This document shows, one piece after another, positions 44,780-53,754 of a stretch of 64,000 bases of DNA; the stretch's first letter is position 1, and each line of letters starts with the position of its first letter. The translations under genes and the position numbers were made by a program. Source of the DNA: Bradyrhizobium sp. AZCC 1610. Lineage in GTDB: Bacteria > Pseudomonadota > Alphaproteobacteria > Rhizobiales > Xanthobacteraceae. Location: the NCBI RefSeq assembly GCF_036924515.1, contig NZ_JAZHRR010000001.1:5737001-5801000 (forward strand), in the 5' to 3' direction. The notes under the pieces are model-generated. The model saw only the letters and a list, made by a program, of their open reading frames with translations, did no database searches and had not been told where the DNA came from.

Positions 44780-45397
44780 CTAGCGCTCCGCAAACGCCAG
44801 CTTGGCGCCGAGCGCGGCAAATCCCGCCGCAAAACTCCGGCGCAGCCAGGCCATCGCCTTTGGGCGGGTGATGACGCGGTCGCGCAGCGAGGCTGCGAAC
44901 AGGCCATAGGCCGCGAACACCGCAAACGTCATCGCCATGAAGGCTGTGCTCAATTCCAGCATCCGCGCCAGCGGGTACGGCTCATCGACGGCGACGAACT
45001 GCGGCAGGAAGGCCAGGAAGAAGATCGAGAGTTTCGGATTGAGGATGTTGATCAGGATCGCGGTCACGATGACACGCCGGCTGGAGCGGGTGGCGGCGGC
45101 CGGGCCTGTATCGATCGAAAGCGCGCCCGTCTCGCGTAACGCCTGCCAGGCCATGTAGAGCAGATACGCGACGCCGCACCATTTCAGCGCGGCGAATGCC
45201 AAAGCACTGGTATGCAGCACGGCGGCAAGCCCGAGCATGGCGGCGAGCATATGCGGCACGATGCCCAGCGTGCAGCCAAAGGCCGCCGCAACGCTCGGCC
45301 GCGCGCCAAGCGTCAGCGCCACCGCGAGCGTATAGAGTACGCCGGTGCCGGGGGAAGCGACCACGATCAGCGAGGTCAACAAGAACGACAGCGTCAT
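44780..45397 (-). CDS. LysE/RhtB-family amino-acid exporter
   Basis: A 205-residue protein with about six membrane helices. The LysE motif appears early, ASPGTGVLYTLAVALTLGARPSVAAAFGCTLG, and a later FLAFLPQFV completes the family pattern. It exports amino acids or related small molecules from the cell. A second LysE-family gene is at 62786-63403. It is convergent with nothing and stands alone between a dispersed repeat and the response regulator gene. Confidence 0.92.
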   Translation of the reverse strand: MTLSFLLTSLIVVASPGTGVLYTLAVALTLGARPSVAAAFGCTLGIVPHMLAAMLGLAAVLHTSALAFAALKWCGVAYLLYMAWQALRETGALSIDTGPAAATRSSRRVIVTAILINILNPKLSIFFLAFLPQFVAVDEPYPLARMLELSTAFMAMTFAVFAAYGLFAASLRDRVITRPKAMAWLRRSFAAGFAALGAKLAFAER

Positions 45398-45463
45398 GGT
45401 CAGGCATTACCACGCCAATCTCGGACGTGGAAGCATGGCGCCGCTCTTCACGAACGCGCGCGG

Positions 45464-45859
45464 TCAGCCTTCGCCGTGATGCCGCCTTTCATATATCATC
45501 CGTTCCGCCTCGCGGATAACGTCGAGCGGCACCCACGGCTTGGCCCAGAACTGGACGCCCTCGGGCAATTCCTGATGCAGCGGTTTGCCCGAGGTGACGA
45601 TCACGCCCATGTCGGGATTGTACTTCCTGGCGATGTGCGCGAGTTCGACGCCATCCATGTTGCCGGCGAGCTGCACGTCGGTCATCATCAGGACCAGACT
45701 ACCGGCGGCGCGCTCCAGCACCAGCTCCGCAGCCTCCGCACTTTCGCATTCGATGACATCGACCTCGCTCTCTTCCAGCAGCAGGCAAATCATGTCGCGC
45801 TGCATCGGATCGTCTTCGACGATGAGGGCGGTCGCGCGAAATGGTTTCGATTGTCCCAT
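45464..45859 (-). CDS. Single-domain response regulator (CheY-like receiver)
   Basis: A 131-residue receiver domain with no output domain. The acidic pair is in ALIVEDDPMQRD. The phosphoacceptor aspartate is in LMMTDVQLAGNMDG, the threonine/serine in VIVTSGKP, and the lysine in FWAKPWVP. It probably passes phosphate or binds a partner, like CheY or FixJ-type partners. No histidine kinase gene lies nearby, so its partner is elsewhere. Cytoplasmic. The tail is short and charged. Confidence 0.93.
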   Translation of the reverse strand: MGQSKPFRATALIVEDDPMQRDMICLLLEESEVDVIECESAEAAELVLERAAGSLVLMMTDVQLAGNMDGVELAHIARKYNPDMGVIVTSGKPLHQELPEGVQFWAKPWVPLDVIREAERMIYERRHHGEG

Positions 45860-46271
45860 GGTGGCCTCCTCCGAAAAGGATCGCGCCGTTTGAGGGCGTC
45901 TTTAGTGTCGGGTAGTCGACGTTAAGGCCCGAAGCGCTTTATTGTTCAGTTCCAATTTGCGAAAGTTGCGGAACCCGTCTTCTTTCTCGACCTGCATTGA
46001 GTCCACCCCCATTACTGCGATATCCGGAAGTGCGGCCGCCATGACCGGCGCCGGGGTGCTGACCAACATCGTGCGCAACTCCCGCACCGGCGCTGCTATC
46101 ACCGACAATGCGCGCCGCGCGCAATCGATCGACCGCTTCGATGCCATCGCCAAGACGACGCCGCCGATCGCGGCACAGCGCATCATTCTCGGCATCGAGA
46201 AAAACCAGCCACCTACGCAGCTACAGCCCATCGCCATTCCGGGGCGTGCGAAGCACGAGCTGAGACTGTGG
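45860..46271. other. Intergenic stretch, no confident gene
   Basis: About 410 bases. Open frames exist on both strands (for example a plus frame from 46041 reading MTGAGVLTNIVRNSRTGAAI in outline) but none has both a ribosome-binding site and family resemblance. A small protein here cannot be excluded. Confidence 0.4.
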
Positions 46272-47078
46272 CTACCGTCCCACCAGCCTGTCGGCAAAAT
46301 AGCCGATCGTCTTGCGGTAGATCGTAGCCCTGTTCCACTCGCGCATCGCTTCGAAATTCGCACTCCCCTCGCCATACGGCGCGCCGGCCTTGAAGCCGCT
46401 CACGTGCAGGAGGTTCGCGGTGGAGGCGAGCACATCGGGCACGCTGTGGCGGAGATCGACGTGGCCGTTGCCGTCGAAGTCGACGCCGTACTTGATGTAG
46501 GACGACGGCAGAAATTGCGTCTGGCCGATTTCGCCGGCGAAGGCGCCGATCAAATCGCGCAAGGGCAGATCGCCGCGCTGCACGATCTTCAGCGCTGCGA
46601 GCAATTCGCCCTGGAACAGTTCGGTGCGGCGGCAATCATGCGCCATGGTGGCGAGCGTGCGGATCACCGGCATCTTGCCGATGTCGCCCTTGCCGTAATC
46701 GGACTCCAATCCCCAGATCGCAACGATAATTTCCGGCGGCACGCCAAAGCGCTGCTCGATGCGCGCCAGCAATGAGCCGTGCCGCTGCAGCATCTGCCGG
46801 CCGATGTTGATGCGCCCGGGGCCGACGCGGGTCGAGACATATTGCTCGAATGTCTTGTTGAAGGTGCCGCGCTGGCGCCGGTCGAAGGCCAACACCGCCG
46901 GATCCTGCGTCACACCCGAAAGCGCCTGGCCGATCACGGCCTGCGATACGCCGGCCGCCTGAGCCTCCTGCGACATCGCCGCCACGAAGGTGTTGAAATC
47001 GCCGCCGCAGCGGGCGGCGTAAGTGGGGGTGGAACAGATGACGGCACTGAGGAAAATGGCCCAACGAAGTATGCGCAT
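46272..47078 (-). CDS. Lytic murein transglycosylase (MltB/SltB-like)
   Basis: A 268-residue secreted protein. It has a signal peptide (MRILRWAIFLSAVICSTPTYA), a CGGDF start, and the family segments RRQRGTFNKTFEQYVSTRVGPGRINIGRQML. IVAIWGLESDYGKGDIGKMPVIRTLATMAHDCRR holds the catalytic glutamate (ESDYG). Later GEIGQTQFLPSSYIKYGVDFDGNGHVDL follows. It cleaves the MurNAc-GlcNAc bond of peptidoglycan with formation of 1,6-anhydro ends. A paralogue is encoded at 47278-48069 in the same orientation; they share the ESDYG/ETGFG and GQTQF motifs. No C-terminal peptidoglycan-binding domain is present. Confidence 0.93.
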   Translation of the reverse strand: MRILRWAIFLSAVICSTPTYAARCGGDFNTFVAAMSQEAQAAGVSQAVIGQALSGVTQDPAVLAFDRRQRGTFNKTFEQYVSTRVGPGRINIGRQMLQRHGSLLARIEQRFGVPPEIIVAIWGLESDYGKGDIGKMPVIRTLATMAHDCRRTELFQGELLAALKIVQRGDLPLRDLIGAFAGEIGQTQFLPSSYIKYGVDFDGNGHVDLRHSVPDVLASTANLLHVSGFKAGAPYGEGSANFEAMREWNRATIYRKTIGYFADRLVGR

Positions 47079-47138
47079 GCGAATCCTTTGTTACGTCTCG
47101 CGCCGATCATGCCATGGGAAAGCGGTGTGCGAAACGTC

Positions 47139-47261
47139 GTCGTCCTGGCCTTGAGCCGGGACCCATACGCCGCGGCCGATCTTGTTAAAGCGGGCTGTTT
47201 GACGGCTTGGCTTCAACAATAGCCGCCTGTGGTTATGGGTCCCTGCGTTCGCAGGGACGAC
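47139..47261. repeat. Dispersed repeat between the two transglycosylase genes
   Basis: The ends are inverted copies of each other (GTCGTCC... and ...GGGACGAC), and inside are GGGACCCATA and TATGGGTCCC, also inverted. The element fills the gap between 47078 and 47278. Its family is distinct from those at 44684 and 58494. Confidence 0.65.
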
Positions 47262-47277
47262 CGCTTGATTGAGCCCC

Positions 47278-48069
47278 CTACTCGCCGCCGTCGATCTGAC
47301 GGCCCATCAGCGCGATCGCCTTCTGATAGACGCCGGCGGCATTCCAGGCCTGGATGGCGGCGAAGTTCGGCTCGCCCGGCTGGTAGCCCGCGCCCGTGCG
47401 CCAGCCGTGGGCTTTAAGAAAATTCGCGGTCGAGGTCAGCGCATTGGCGGCGTTTTCCAGATTGCCGGTGCCGTAGGCCAGAATGGCTTTGGGCATGAAC
47501 TGGGTTTGGCCGACTTCGCCATGCATCGAGCCGCGCTGGCCAGGAGAGAGCGCGCCGCGGTCGATCAATTGCAGCGCCGCGTAAAGGTGCTCGGTGAAAT
47601 AGGCCGAGCGCCGGCAGTCATAGGCGAGCGTCGCGATCGAGGCGAGCATGTTCTGATTGCCGCGCTGGCTGCCGAACCCCGTCTCCATTCCCCAGATCGC
47701 GAGCAGCGGCCCCGGCGGCACGCCGTAGCGGCTCTGAATGGAGGCGAACAGCGCGCCTTGCGACGCCTTGAGCTGCCGTCCCTTCGCAACGATGGTCGCA
47801 GCTCCCCGCTTGGCAAGAAACTGGTCAAGCGAGAGATTGAAGCTGCGCTGGCCGCGATCGGCATTGATGGTCGCCTGCGCGTAGTTCGTCGCCATCAGGG
47901 CCTGGATGGTCGAGGCACTGACGCCCTTGGCCCGCGCCTCGCCGGCGAACTCGCCCTTCCAGGCGGCGTAGCCGGCGGATGAGCTGCCGCATTGCGCGGC
48001 GTCGGCTTGGGAGTTGAAGCATGCGACCATGGCCAGGGTGGCGCTGAAAGCAAATGCGATGCGGAGCAT
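47278..48069 (-). CDS. Lytic murein transglycosylase (MltB/SltB-like), paralogue
   Basis: A 263-residue protein started at the ATG at 48069 to give a proper signal peptide (MLRIAFAFSATLAMVACFNSQADA); an upstream ATG at 48120 gives an untypical start. The signal ends with a cysteine-containing VACF, so lipoprotein processing is possible but not certain. Catalytic motif: LLAIWGMETGFGSQRGNQNMLASIATLAYDCRR, with the glutamate in METGFG. GEVGQTQFMPKAILAYGTGNLENAANAL follows. It acts on peptidoglycan in the periplasm. With its neighbour at 46272 it looks like an old tandem duplication, later parted by a dispersed repeat. Confidence 0.92.
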   Translation of the reverse strand: MLRIAFAFSATLAMVACFNSQADAAQCGSSSAGYAAWKGEFAGEARAKGVSASTIQALMATNYAQATINADRGQRSFNLSLDQFLAKRGAATIVAKGRQLKASQGALFASIQSRYGVPPGPLLAIWGMETGFGSQRGNQNMLASIATLAYDCRRSAYFTEHLYAALQLIDRGALSPGQRGSMHGEVGQTQFMPKAILAYGTGNLENAANALTSTANFLKAHGWRTGAGYQPGEPNFAAIQAWNAAGVYQKAIALMGRQIDGGE

Positions 48070-48287
48070 GGAAAAGCCATTCCTGAGAGAGCACTGCAAA
48101 TAAGCATCGGCTTCTAGCACGTCCTTGGCCGCGCTTCGAGGGTTGCGGCAAACGCACGGGCCGAATCTCCCCGAAAATGGCCATGATTGCGACTAATTTG
48201 AACCGGTTGATCTGCCGGCGCGACCTTTACAAGTCATACTTCGTCCTACCGCTCCCCCCGATCGTTTCTCGAACAAATGGATTTCCC

Positions 48288-49231
48288 ATGGGCTTACCGC
48301 GCATACTGTTCAGGCCGATCCTCCTGATGCTCGCCATGTCGCTTGGCGCGATGACGAACGCTTCCGCGCAGACGCGCGACGTGGCCGGCGCCAGGGATTA
48401 TCCCGGCATCGGGCGGTTCGGCGGCAGCGTCATCACGGGATATCAGGTGAAGGATTTTGATGCGGCGCGGATGCAGGGAGCCGCCTTCAAGGACGGTAAG
48501 CCTGTCGACGCGCGGCGGCTGGAAGGCCGCATTACCCGCATCGCCTATCGCACCAATCCCGGTCCCTCGATCCTGGAAGTGTCGCGCAATTTCGAGACCC
48601 AACTGGTGAAGGCCGGATTCGAGAGGCTGCTTACCTGCGACGTCGACGCCTGCGGCGGCATTCCCTTTTCGGAAGCCGTCGACGCGCTGCCGATCCCGCA
48701 GATGTGGGTGGACGGTTTCAACTATCACTATTTTGCGGGGCGCAAGGTGGACGGCGGGCGCGAGACCTATGCCAGCCTCATCGTCAGCGAAAACAACCGC
48801 GAGATCTATGCGCAGCTCGTCATCGCCGAGCTAGGCGCGATAGAGAACAAGATGGTGGATGCGGCTGTCATGGCCAAGGGCCTCCGCGAGACGGGCCGCA
48901 TCGCGCTCTACGGGATCTATTTCGATACCGACAGGGCCGAGGTGAAGCCCGAAAGCCGCCCCACCCTCGAGCAGATCGCGAAGCTGCTGACCGCCCAGGT
49001 CGGACTCAGCGTCTTCATCGTCGGCCACACCGACAACCAGGGGCCATTCGCCTACAATCTTGATCTGTCGCGACGCCGCGCCGAGGCGATCGCCGCCGAG
49101 CTGGTGAAGAACTACGGCATCGGCGCGCCGCGGCTGCGCACCGCGGGCGTGGCCCTGCTTGCGCCGGTGGCTCCAATGCCACCGAGGCCGGCCGCGCGCT
49201 GAACCGCCGGGTGGAGCTGGTGGCGCCGTAG
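48288..49231 (+). pseudogene. OmpA-family protein with a frameshift near the C-terminus
   Basis: From an ATG at 48288 a signal peptide (LPRILFRPILLMLAMSLGAMTNASA) leads into a poorly known N-terminal domain. An OmpA-like peptidoglycan-binding domain follows (GIYFDTDRAEVKPESRPTLEQIAKLL, VFIVGHTDNQGPFAYNLDLSRRRAEAIAAEL). After GVALLAPVA the frame breaks near 49171: a missing base turns the expected SNATEAGRALNRRVELVAP (stop at 49231) into PMPPRPAAR with a stop at 49202. The lost NRRVE segment contains a conserved arginine used for diaminopimelate binding. It may be a sequencing error or a real truncation. Anchors the outer membrane to the wall if intact. Confidence 0.8.
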
Positions 49232-49281
49232 CTTCAACGCGTGGGCCGACGTCCGATTTGGCCCCTCCAAGGACAATGGCT

Positions 49282-50853
49282 ATGACCAGGTCCAATGGTT
49301 TCAAAGTCGGAATGGGAATTGCGATCGCCGCACTAACGGGAAGCCAGAAGGCAACCGCGCAGGCGCCAACGCTTTCGGTAGACCCTTCACGACTGCCCCG
49401 TCTCGGCACCGTCGACGAGCGTTTTCAATCGTACAATTTGGAAATGGTCGAGGTCACCGGCGGACGGTTCTGGAAGCCCTATAGGGCGAGCGCCTCAGCG
49501 CCGTCGGCGCGCGGCGCTGATAATGCCGGCAATGTCCCGGCGGGCAGCAATCCCGACCTCTACGCGTATCGGGAGCCCATCGACCTGTCGAACTCCCGAC
49601 TGCGCATATTGGCTGCCGCGCTGGCCCCGGCCTACATGCGCGTCAGCGGCACCTGGGCCAATACCACATACTTTGCTGAAAACGATGAGACGCCCGCCAC
49701 ACCGCCCAACGGCTTCCGCGCGGTGCTAAGCCGCGAACGCTGGAAAGCTGTCATCGACTTAGCCCGCGCGGTTAACGCAGAGATCGTGACCTCGATGGCC
49801 ACAGGCCCAGGTGTCCGGGACGCGGCAGGCCGATGGCAGAGCGATCAGGCGCGTCGCTTCTTCGCCTATACCAGATCCATCGGTGGCAGAATTGCCGCCG
49901 CCGAGTTCATGAATGAGCCGACGCTGGCCGCGATGGGCGGCGCACCTGATGGCTATGACGCGGCAGCTTACGGGCGGGACTTCAAAGCCTTTGTTGCGTT
50001 CATCAGGACGAGCGAACCGGATGTGATGGTTCTGGGCCCCGGTTCGATCGGCGAGACAGCAGCGCCGCAATCATCCAGGCCATCATTCCTCAGCACGCGG
50101 GACTTGCTTGCAGCATCCGGATCCGGCATCGACGTTTTTTCCTATCATCACTACGGCGCCGTCTCGCAACGATGCGCTCCGGGTCAAACCACATCCGAGG
50201 CTGCCCTTTCGGAAGCGTGGCTGGCGAGCACGGACCAGACGCGCGCGTATTACCAATCGCTCAGGGACGAGTTTGCGCCTGATAAGCCGATGTGGCTCAC
50301 CGAAACCGCCGAAACAGCTTGCGGCGGCAATCCCTGGGCTTCCACTTTCCTCGATACGTTCCGATATCTCGATCAGCTTGGCCGGCTTGCCAGAGCCGGC
50401 GTCAAAATGGTTGCGCACAACACGCTTGCCGCAAGTGACTACGGCCTGCTTGATGAGAAGACGTTGCAGCCGCGGCCAAACTATTGGGCGGCGCTGCTCT
50501 GGCGCAGGCTGATGGGCACAACCGTTCTTGACGCCGGCGTGCACGATGGGATGCGCCTCTATGCGCATTGCCGACGAGGCGTGCGTGGGGCCGTCGCACT
50601 ACTGGCCATCAATACGGACCGGACGAACGCCGCAACCTTGCGATTGCCTGTGACCAGCGAGCGCTACACGTTGTCGGCGGATCATCTGCAAAGCGCCGGC
50701 GCGAAGCTGAATGGAACGGCCTTGGATCTCGGACCGAATGACGATCTTCCGCGGCTTGCCGCGGTGACATCGCCGCCAGGTTCGATTGAGATCGGACCGG
50801 CCACGATTACGTTCCTCACGGTCGGGGATGCCAAAAATCCGGCATGCGATTGA
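49282..50853 (+). CDS. Secreted GH79-like glycoside hydrolase
   Basis: About 523 residues from the ATG at 49282, eight bases after AAGGA; another ATG at 49276 lies too close. A signal peptide (SNGFKVGMGIAIAALTGSQKATAQA) leads to a TIM-barrel domain. AAEFMNEPTLAAMGG places a candidate acid/base at Glu212 (N-E-P), and PMWLTETAETACGG a candidate nucleophile at Glu341. This spacing and the YMRVSGTWANTTYF opening resemble family GH79 (beta-glucuronidases and heparanases). A C-terminal beta domain follows (VRGAVALLAINTDRTNAATLRLPV). It would act on glucuronic-acid-containing polymers outside the cell. The annotation is by pattern only; other clan-A families are possible. Confidence 0.75.
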   Translation: MTRSNGFKVGMGIAIAALTGSQKATAQAPTLSVDPSRLPRLGTVDERFQSYNLEMVEVTGGRFWKPYRASASAPSARGADNAGNVPAGSNPDLYAYREPIDLSNSRLRILAAALAPAYMRVSGTWANTTYFAENDETPATPPNGFRAVLSRERWKAVIDLARAVNAEIVTSMATGPGVRDAAGRWQSDQARRFFAYTRSIGGRIAAAEFMNEPTLAAMGGAPDGYDAAAYGRDFKAFVAFIRTSEPDVMVLGPGSIGETAAPQSSRPSFLSTRDLLAASGSGIDVFSYHHYGAVSQRCAPGQTTSEAALSEAWLASTDQTRAYYQSLRDEFAPDKPMWLTETAETACGGNPWASTFLDTFRYLDQLGRLARAGVKMVAHNTLAASDYGLLDEKTLQPRPNYWAALLWRRLMGTTVLDAGVHDGMRLYAHCRRGVRGAVALLAINTDRTNAATLRLPVTSERYTLSADHLQSAGAKLNGTALDLGPNDDLPRLAAVTSPPGSIEIGPATITFLTVGDAKNPACD

Positions 50854-50979
50854 ATTTCTTGCGGATGCCGGCCGCACGCTCGTCCACGCGTTTGTCCCGC
50901 GGCGCATTGACCAGGCTTACCAGCCAAAGACCCGCTATTTTTCTTTGACAACGTCTCGCTGATCGAAGAAAAGCCGCCC

Positions 50980-51216
50980 ATGGCCAAGAAACCCGGGACC
51001 AATCCCAAAGGCGAATTTGCCTTTTTCAACGTCGTTTATGAGGACGACTCGCAACGCTCCAACCGGCGCGTGCCGTCCGAGCTGCTCGGCGGGCTCGACG
51101 GCGACGAGCCGGCGCGCGGATACATCATGGAGCAGGACCGCGAAATCGCCGAGAAATCCGGCCGCACTCCGCTGGCGATCAAGAGCATCAGCCGGGTCGG
51201 GGCGAAGAAGAAATAG
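50980..51216 (+). CDS. Small hypothetical protein, 78 residues
   Basis: A polar, basic-ended protein (AKKPGTNPKGEFAFFNVVYEDDSQRSNRRVPSELLGGLDGDEPARGYIMEQDREIAEKSG in outline, ending VGAKKK). No membrane segment or known motif is seen. A possible ribosome-binding site (AGAAAAG) precedes the ATG. Good codon use and a clear protein-like composition argue for a real gene; I believe similar proteins are found in relatives, but I do not know a function. It stands alone between the glycosidase and the minus-strand DCC protein. Confidence 0.65.
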   Translation: MAKKPGTNPKGEFAFFNVVYEDDSQRSNRRVPSELLGGLDGDEPARGYIMEQDREIAEKSGRTPLAIKSISRVGAKKK

Positions 51217-51246
51217 AGCTGCGAGCGTAGGCGGGCGCGATCGCCC

Positions 51247-51627
51247 TCACCAATGCCCTTTTCGCCTGTTCCACGCGAACAGCAGGTCCGCGAATCGATC
51301 GTACGCAAACCGGGTCAACGGCAACATCATACGATTGCCGAACAGCGACGCGAGCCAGCCCTCGCCCGGCGTCACGCGCCAGGTCGCGATCGCGACATCC
51401 GCGCCGACAATCAGCCGATCAGCCTCATCCGTGGCATGTAGCCGGCGGCGCACGTCGTCGAGCGAAACGCCATAAGCCGCCAGCGCCTCCGGTTGTTCGT
51501 TGATGTCCCTGAATTCAATGCTTCCCGCGCGGACGGCGGCCAGCAACTTGTTGCGCTGCCAGTCGATGCCTGCATCGCAAACGGGGCAGCGCGTGTTGTA
51601 CCAGACAACAAGACGATGATCAGGCAT
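51247..51627 (-). CDS. DCC-family thiol-disulfide oxidoreductase-like protein (DUF393)
   Basis: A 126-residue protein from the ATG at 51627 with GAGGA upstream. The DUF393/DCC signature is visible at the start: LVVWYNTRCPVCDAGIDWQR, with Cys14 and Cys17 as a CxxC. The central IEFRDINEQPEALAAYGVSLDDVRRRLHATDEADRLIVGADV and the end (LASLFGNRMMLPLTRFAYDRFADLLFAWNRRKGHW) are typical. It has a thioredoxin-like fold and probably a redox role; the family's function is not established. The AT-rich two-gene cassette begins 193 bp to its right on the other strand. Confidence 0.88.
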   Translation of the reverse strand: MPDHRLVVWYNTRCPVCDAGIDWQRNKLLAAVRAGSIEFRDINEQPEALAAYGVSLDDVRRRLHATDEADRLIVGADVAIATWRVTPGEGWLASLFGNRMMLPLTRFAYDRFADLLFAWNRRKGHW

Positions 51628-51819
51628 GATGTCCTCAGCTATCGAGAACGGCAGAGACTGCCGCGCGTCTCTATCACCTCTATGTCGATAGTTGGATCTC
51701 CCAATCATCCGCAGCTTGTCCTGGGTGGACCGGGAATTCAGCCATACCTAAGGCTTTACGGTCTCTGATAAATTGCTTTTGAGTTGCCCTTGTTCTCTTT
51801 TTGTTCTATGGTGACTGTT

Positions 51820-52572
51820 ATGGCCGCTTCGACGCAAATCGAATGGACTGACGCGACGTGGAATCCAGTCACGGGTTGCACCAAAATTACGCGCGGCTGT
51901 GACTTCTGCTACGCCGAGCGTTTCTCGGAACGATTTCGCGGCGTACCGAACCACCCGTTTGAAAATGGCTTTGACCTGAAGCTGCGACCTGAGCGCCTAA
52001 CGCAACCTCTGAGTTGGCGACAGCCGCGGCGCATCTTCGTCAATTCGATGAGTGACCTTTTTCATAAAGAGATACCGCGATCCTTCATTGATTCCGTATT
52101 TGACACTATGGAAGCGGCTGACTGGCACACTTTCCAAGTTCTGACCAAGCGCAGTTCGCTTATGACCCGCTACCTTCGCAATCGATATGGTACAGACAAA
52201 GCACCGCCCCACGTCTGGCTTGGCGTATCAGTCGAAGATGCAAAAAATACTGTCCGGCTGAAGCATCTAAAGGGCGCTCAGGCATCTGTTAGATTCGTCT
52301 CGTTCGAACCTCTACTTGGTTCGGTAGGCAAGATTGACCTCAAGGGAATCGATTGGGCTATCGTGGGCGGCGAGAGTGGTCCGCGCTCTCGTCCCATGGA
52401 AGAAGAATGGGTGATCGAAATCCGAGATCAATGCCGCTCTGACAAGGTTGCGTTTTTCTTCAAACAATGGGGTGGCGTACGGCCGAAATCCGGCGGGCGT
52501 CTTCTCCGAGGTCGCGAGTGGAATCAATACCCGAGCATCTATCGGGATGTACGTTTAGAGGCCGCTGAATAG
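51820..52572 (+). CDS. Phage Gp37/Gp68-family (DUF5131) three-cysteine protein
   Basis: About 250 residues; the ATG at 51820 gives AASTQIEWTDATWNPVTGC, the usual start of the family, though an ATG at 51808 is possible. Cys20, Cys27 and Cys30 (GCTKITRGCDFCYAERF) form a three-cysteine motif resembling, but not equal to, radical-SAM 4Fe-4S sites. Conserved segments follow in order: VNSMSDLFHKEIP, FQVLTKRS, VWLGVSVED, VRFVSFEPLLG, WAIVGGESGPRSRPM, FFFKQWGG. The family occurs in phages and mobile elements and its biochemistry is unknown to me. The partner TcmP gene starts 13 bp after the stop. Base composition is clearly lower in GC than the flanks, a sign of transfer. Confidence 0.9.
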   Translation: MAASTQIEWTDATWNPVTGCTKITRGCDFCYAERFSERFRGVPNHPFENGFDLKLRPERLTQPLSWRQPRRIFVNSMSDLFHKEIPRSFIDSVFDTMEAADWHTFQVLTKRSSLMTRYLRNRYGTDKAPPHVWLGVSVEDAKNTVRLKHLKGAQASVRFVSFEPLLGSVGKIDLKGIDWAIVGGESGPRSRPMEEEWVIEIRDQCRSDKVAFFFKQWGGVRPKSGGRLLRGREWNQYPSIYRDVRLEAAE

Positions 52573-52585
52573 AAAGGAACAAGCT

Positions 52586-53734
52586 GTGACCGATCCTTAT
52601 TTCGGTCGCGAGCAAACCAAGGCCAAGCATTTCATTCTAAGACGGTACCTTCAGGCGCTCGCGTTCAAAGTTCTTCGGTTTTCTGACATTACCTACGTCG
52701 ACGGATTTTCAGGTCCATGGGAAACTAAGACTGAGGACTTTATCGATTCATCCTTCATGATCGCAATCAATGTTCTGCAGGATGCGCAACAGAAGATTCA
52801 AACTCAGACGGGGCGACGTCGAAAAATTCGCTGCTTCTTTTCCGAAAGTAACCGTCAAGCCTACACCAAGCTAGCCTCGGCCATTTCTCCATTTCACCGT
52901 CCCACAGAAGATTTTGAGATCAAGACTTACTGCGGTGAATTCGAAAGCGCGATATCCGAAATACAAGCTTTCATCGACCGCTCCTTCCCTCTGATCTTCA
53001 TCGATCCAACGGGATGGACAGGATACTCTTTAAGCAAGATCGGACCGCTCTTTAATCGACCAAAATGCGAAGTACTACTTAATTTCATGTACGATTTTGT
53101 AAATCGCGCCGCTTCAATGAGCGACGCAAGAACAATTGCATCTCTCGACCCCATTCTCGGGGGCCCAGAATGGGAAGCGCGACTTGATCCAACTCTTCCC
53201 CGAGGGCGCGCAGTCGAAAAACTATTTCGTGACAACCTAGCGCTCGCCGGAAAATTTGATTTCGTGGTGTCGACAAAGATAGACCGACCGACGGCAGATC
53301 GCCCCCATTTCTTTATCGCCTACGGAACGAAGTCGCGCGATGGACTAAAGACATTTCGTGAGACCGAATACGACGCCTTGAAGTTTAATGCGCGCGACCG
53401 AGCCGACGCCAAAGAGCGTAAGCGTGAAGGCCGATCAGGTTCACCCGACCTATTCTCCGGCTTTGAAGCAGATGTTCAAGAGACCACGATTGACAAAATC
53501 GTCGAAGAACAAAAAGGGCTAGCTTCACAGGAGGCGCTAAGAATTTTGCGCGAGTTCGGCCCGACATCTTTTTCGAGTATCTGGGAGACGCTTCTTCAGG
53601 TTTACGTGCTGCGAGTGACGAACGTAAAAGATATCTGTGTCGACTTGGCAAAAATTGGCACGATCGAAAATACTTGGGGCGGCGGCAATCGTAAGCCCCG
53701 TGACCAAGACACAATAAGGCTGAGACTCAGCTAG
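52586..53734 (+). CDS. tcmP: Three-Cys-motif partner protein TcmP
   Basis: A 382-residue protein from a GTG at 52586 with AAAGGAACAAG upstream. Its N-terminal half has motifs resembling a Rossmann-fold methyltransferase: YVDGFSGPW (residues 37-45, glycine loop), FFSESN (84-89, acidic loop) and LIFIDPTGW (137-144, catalytic-loop-like). The C-terminal part (SQEALRILREFGPTSFSSIWETLLQVYVLRVTNVKDICVDLAKIGTIENTWGGG) looks like a winged helix, preceded by a charged linker around residue 290. TcmP proteins are known mainly by neighbourhood to the Gp37/Gp68 family; their reaction is not established. Low GC (23 of 60 bases at 53041-53100) and A/T-rich codons suggest horizontal origin. A strong terminator follows. 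Confidence 0.9.
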   Translation: MTDPYFGREQTKAKHFILRRYLQALAFKVLRFSDITYVDGFSGPWETKTEDFIDSSFMIAINVLQDAQQKIQTQTGRRRKIRCFFSESNRQAYTKLASAISPFHRPTEDFEIKTYCGEFESAISEIQAFIDRSFPLIFIDPTGWTGYSLSKIGPLFNRPKCEVLLNFMYDFVNRAASMSDARTIASLDPILGGPEWEARLDPTLPRGRAVEKLFRDNLALAGKFDFVVSTKIDRPTADRPHFFIAYGTKSRDGLKTFRETEYDALKFNARDRADAKERKREGRSGSPDLFSGFEADVQETTIDKIVEEQKGLASQEALRILREFGPTSFSSIWETLLQVYVLRVTNVKDICVDLAKIGTIENTWGGGNRKPRDQDTIRLRLS

Positions 53735-53754
53735 CTTCGTAACTCTCAACAAAA

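Noticed and set aside
45902..46375. 157-codon minus-strand frame
   Set aside because: It overlaps the transglycosylase end, has no ribosome-binding site and no family resemblance.
51247..51819. Target-site duplication flanking the Gp37/Gp68-TcmP cassette
   Set aside because: I compared the bases left of 51820 with those right of 53784 by eye and found no convincing direct repeat.
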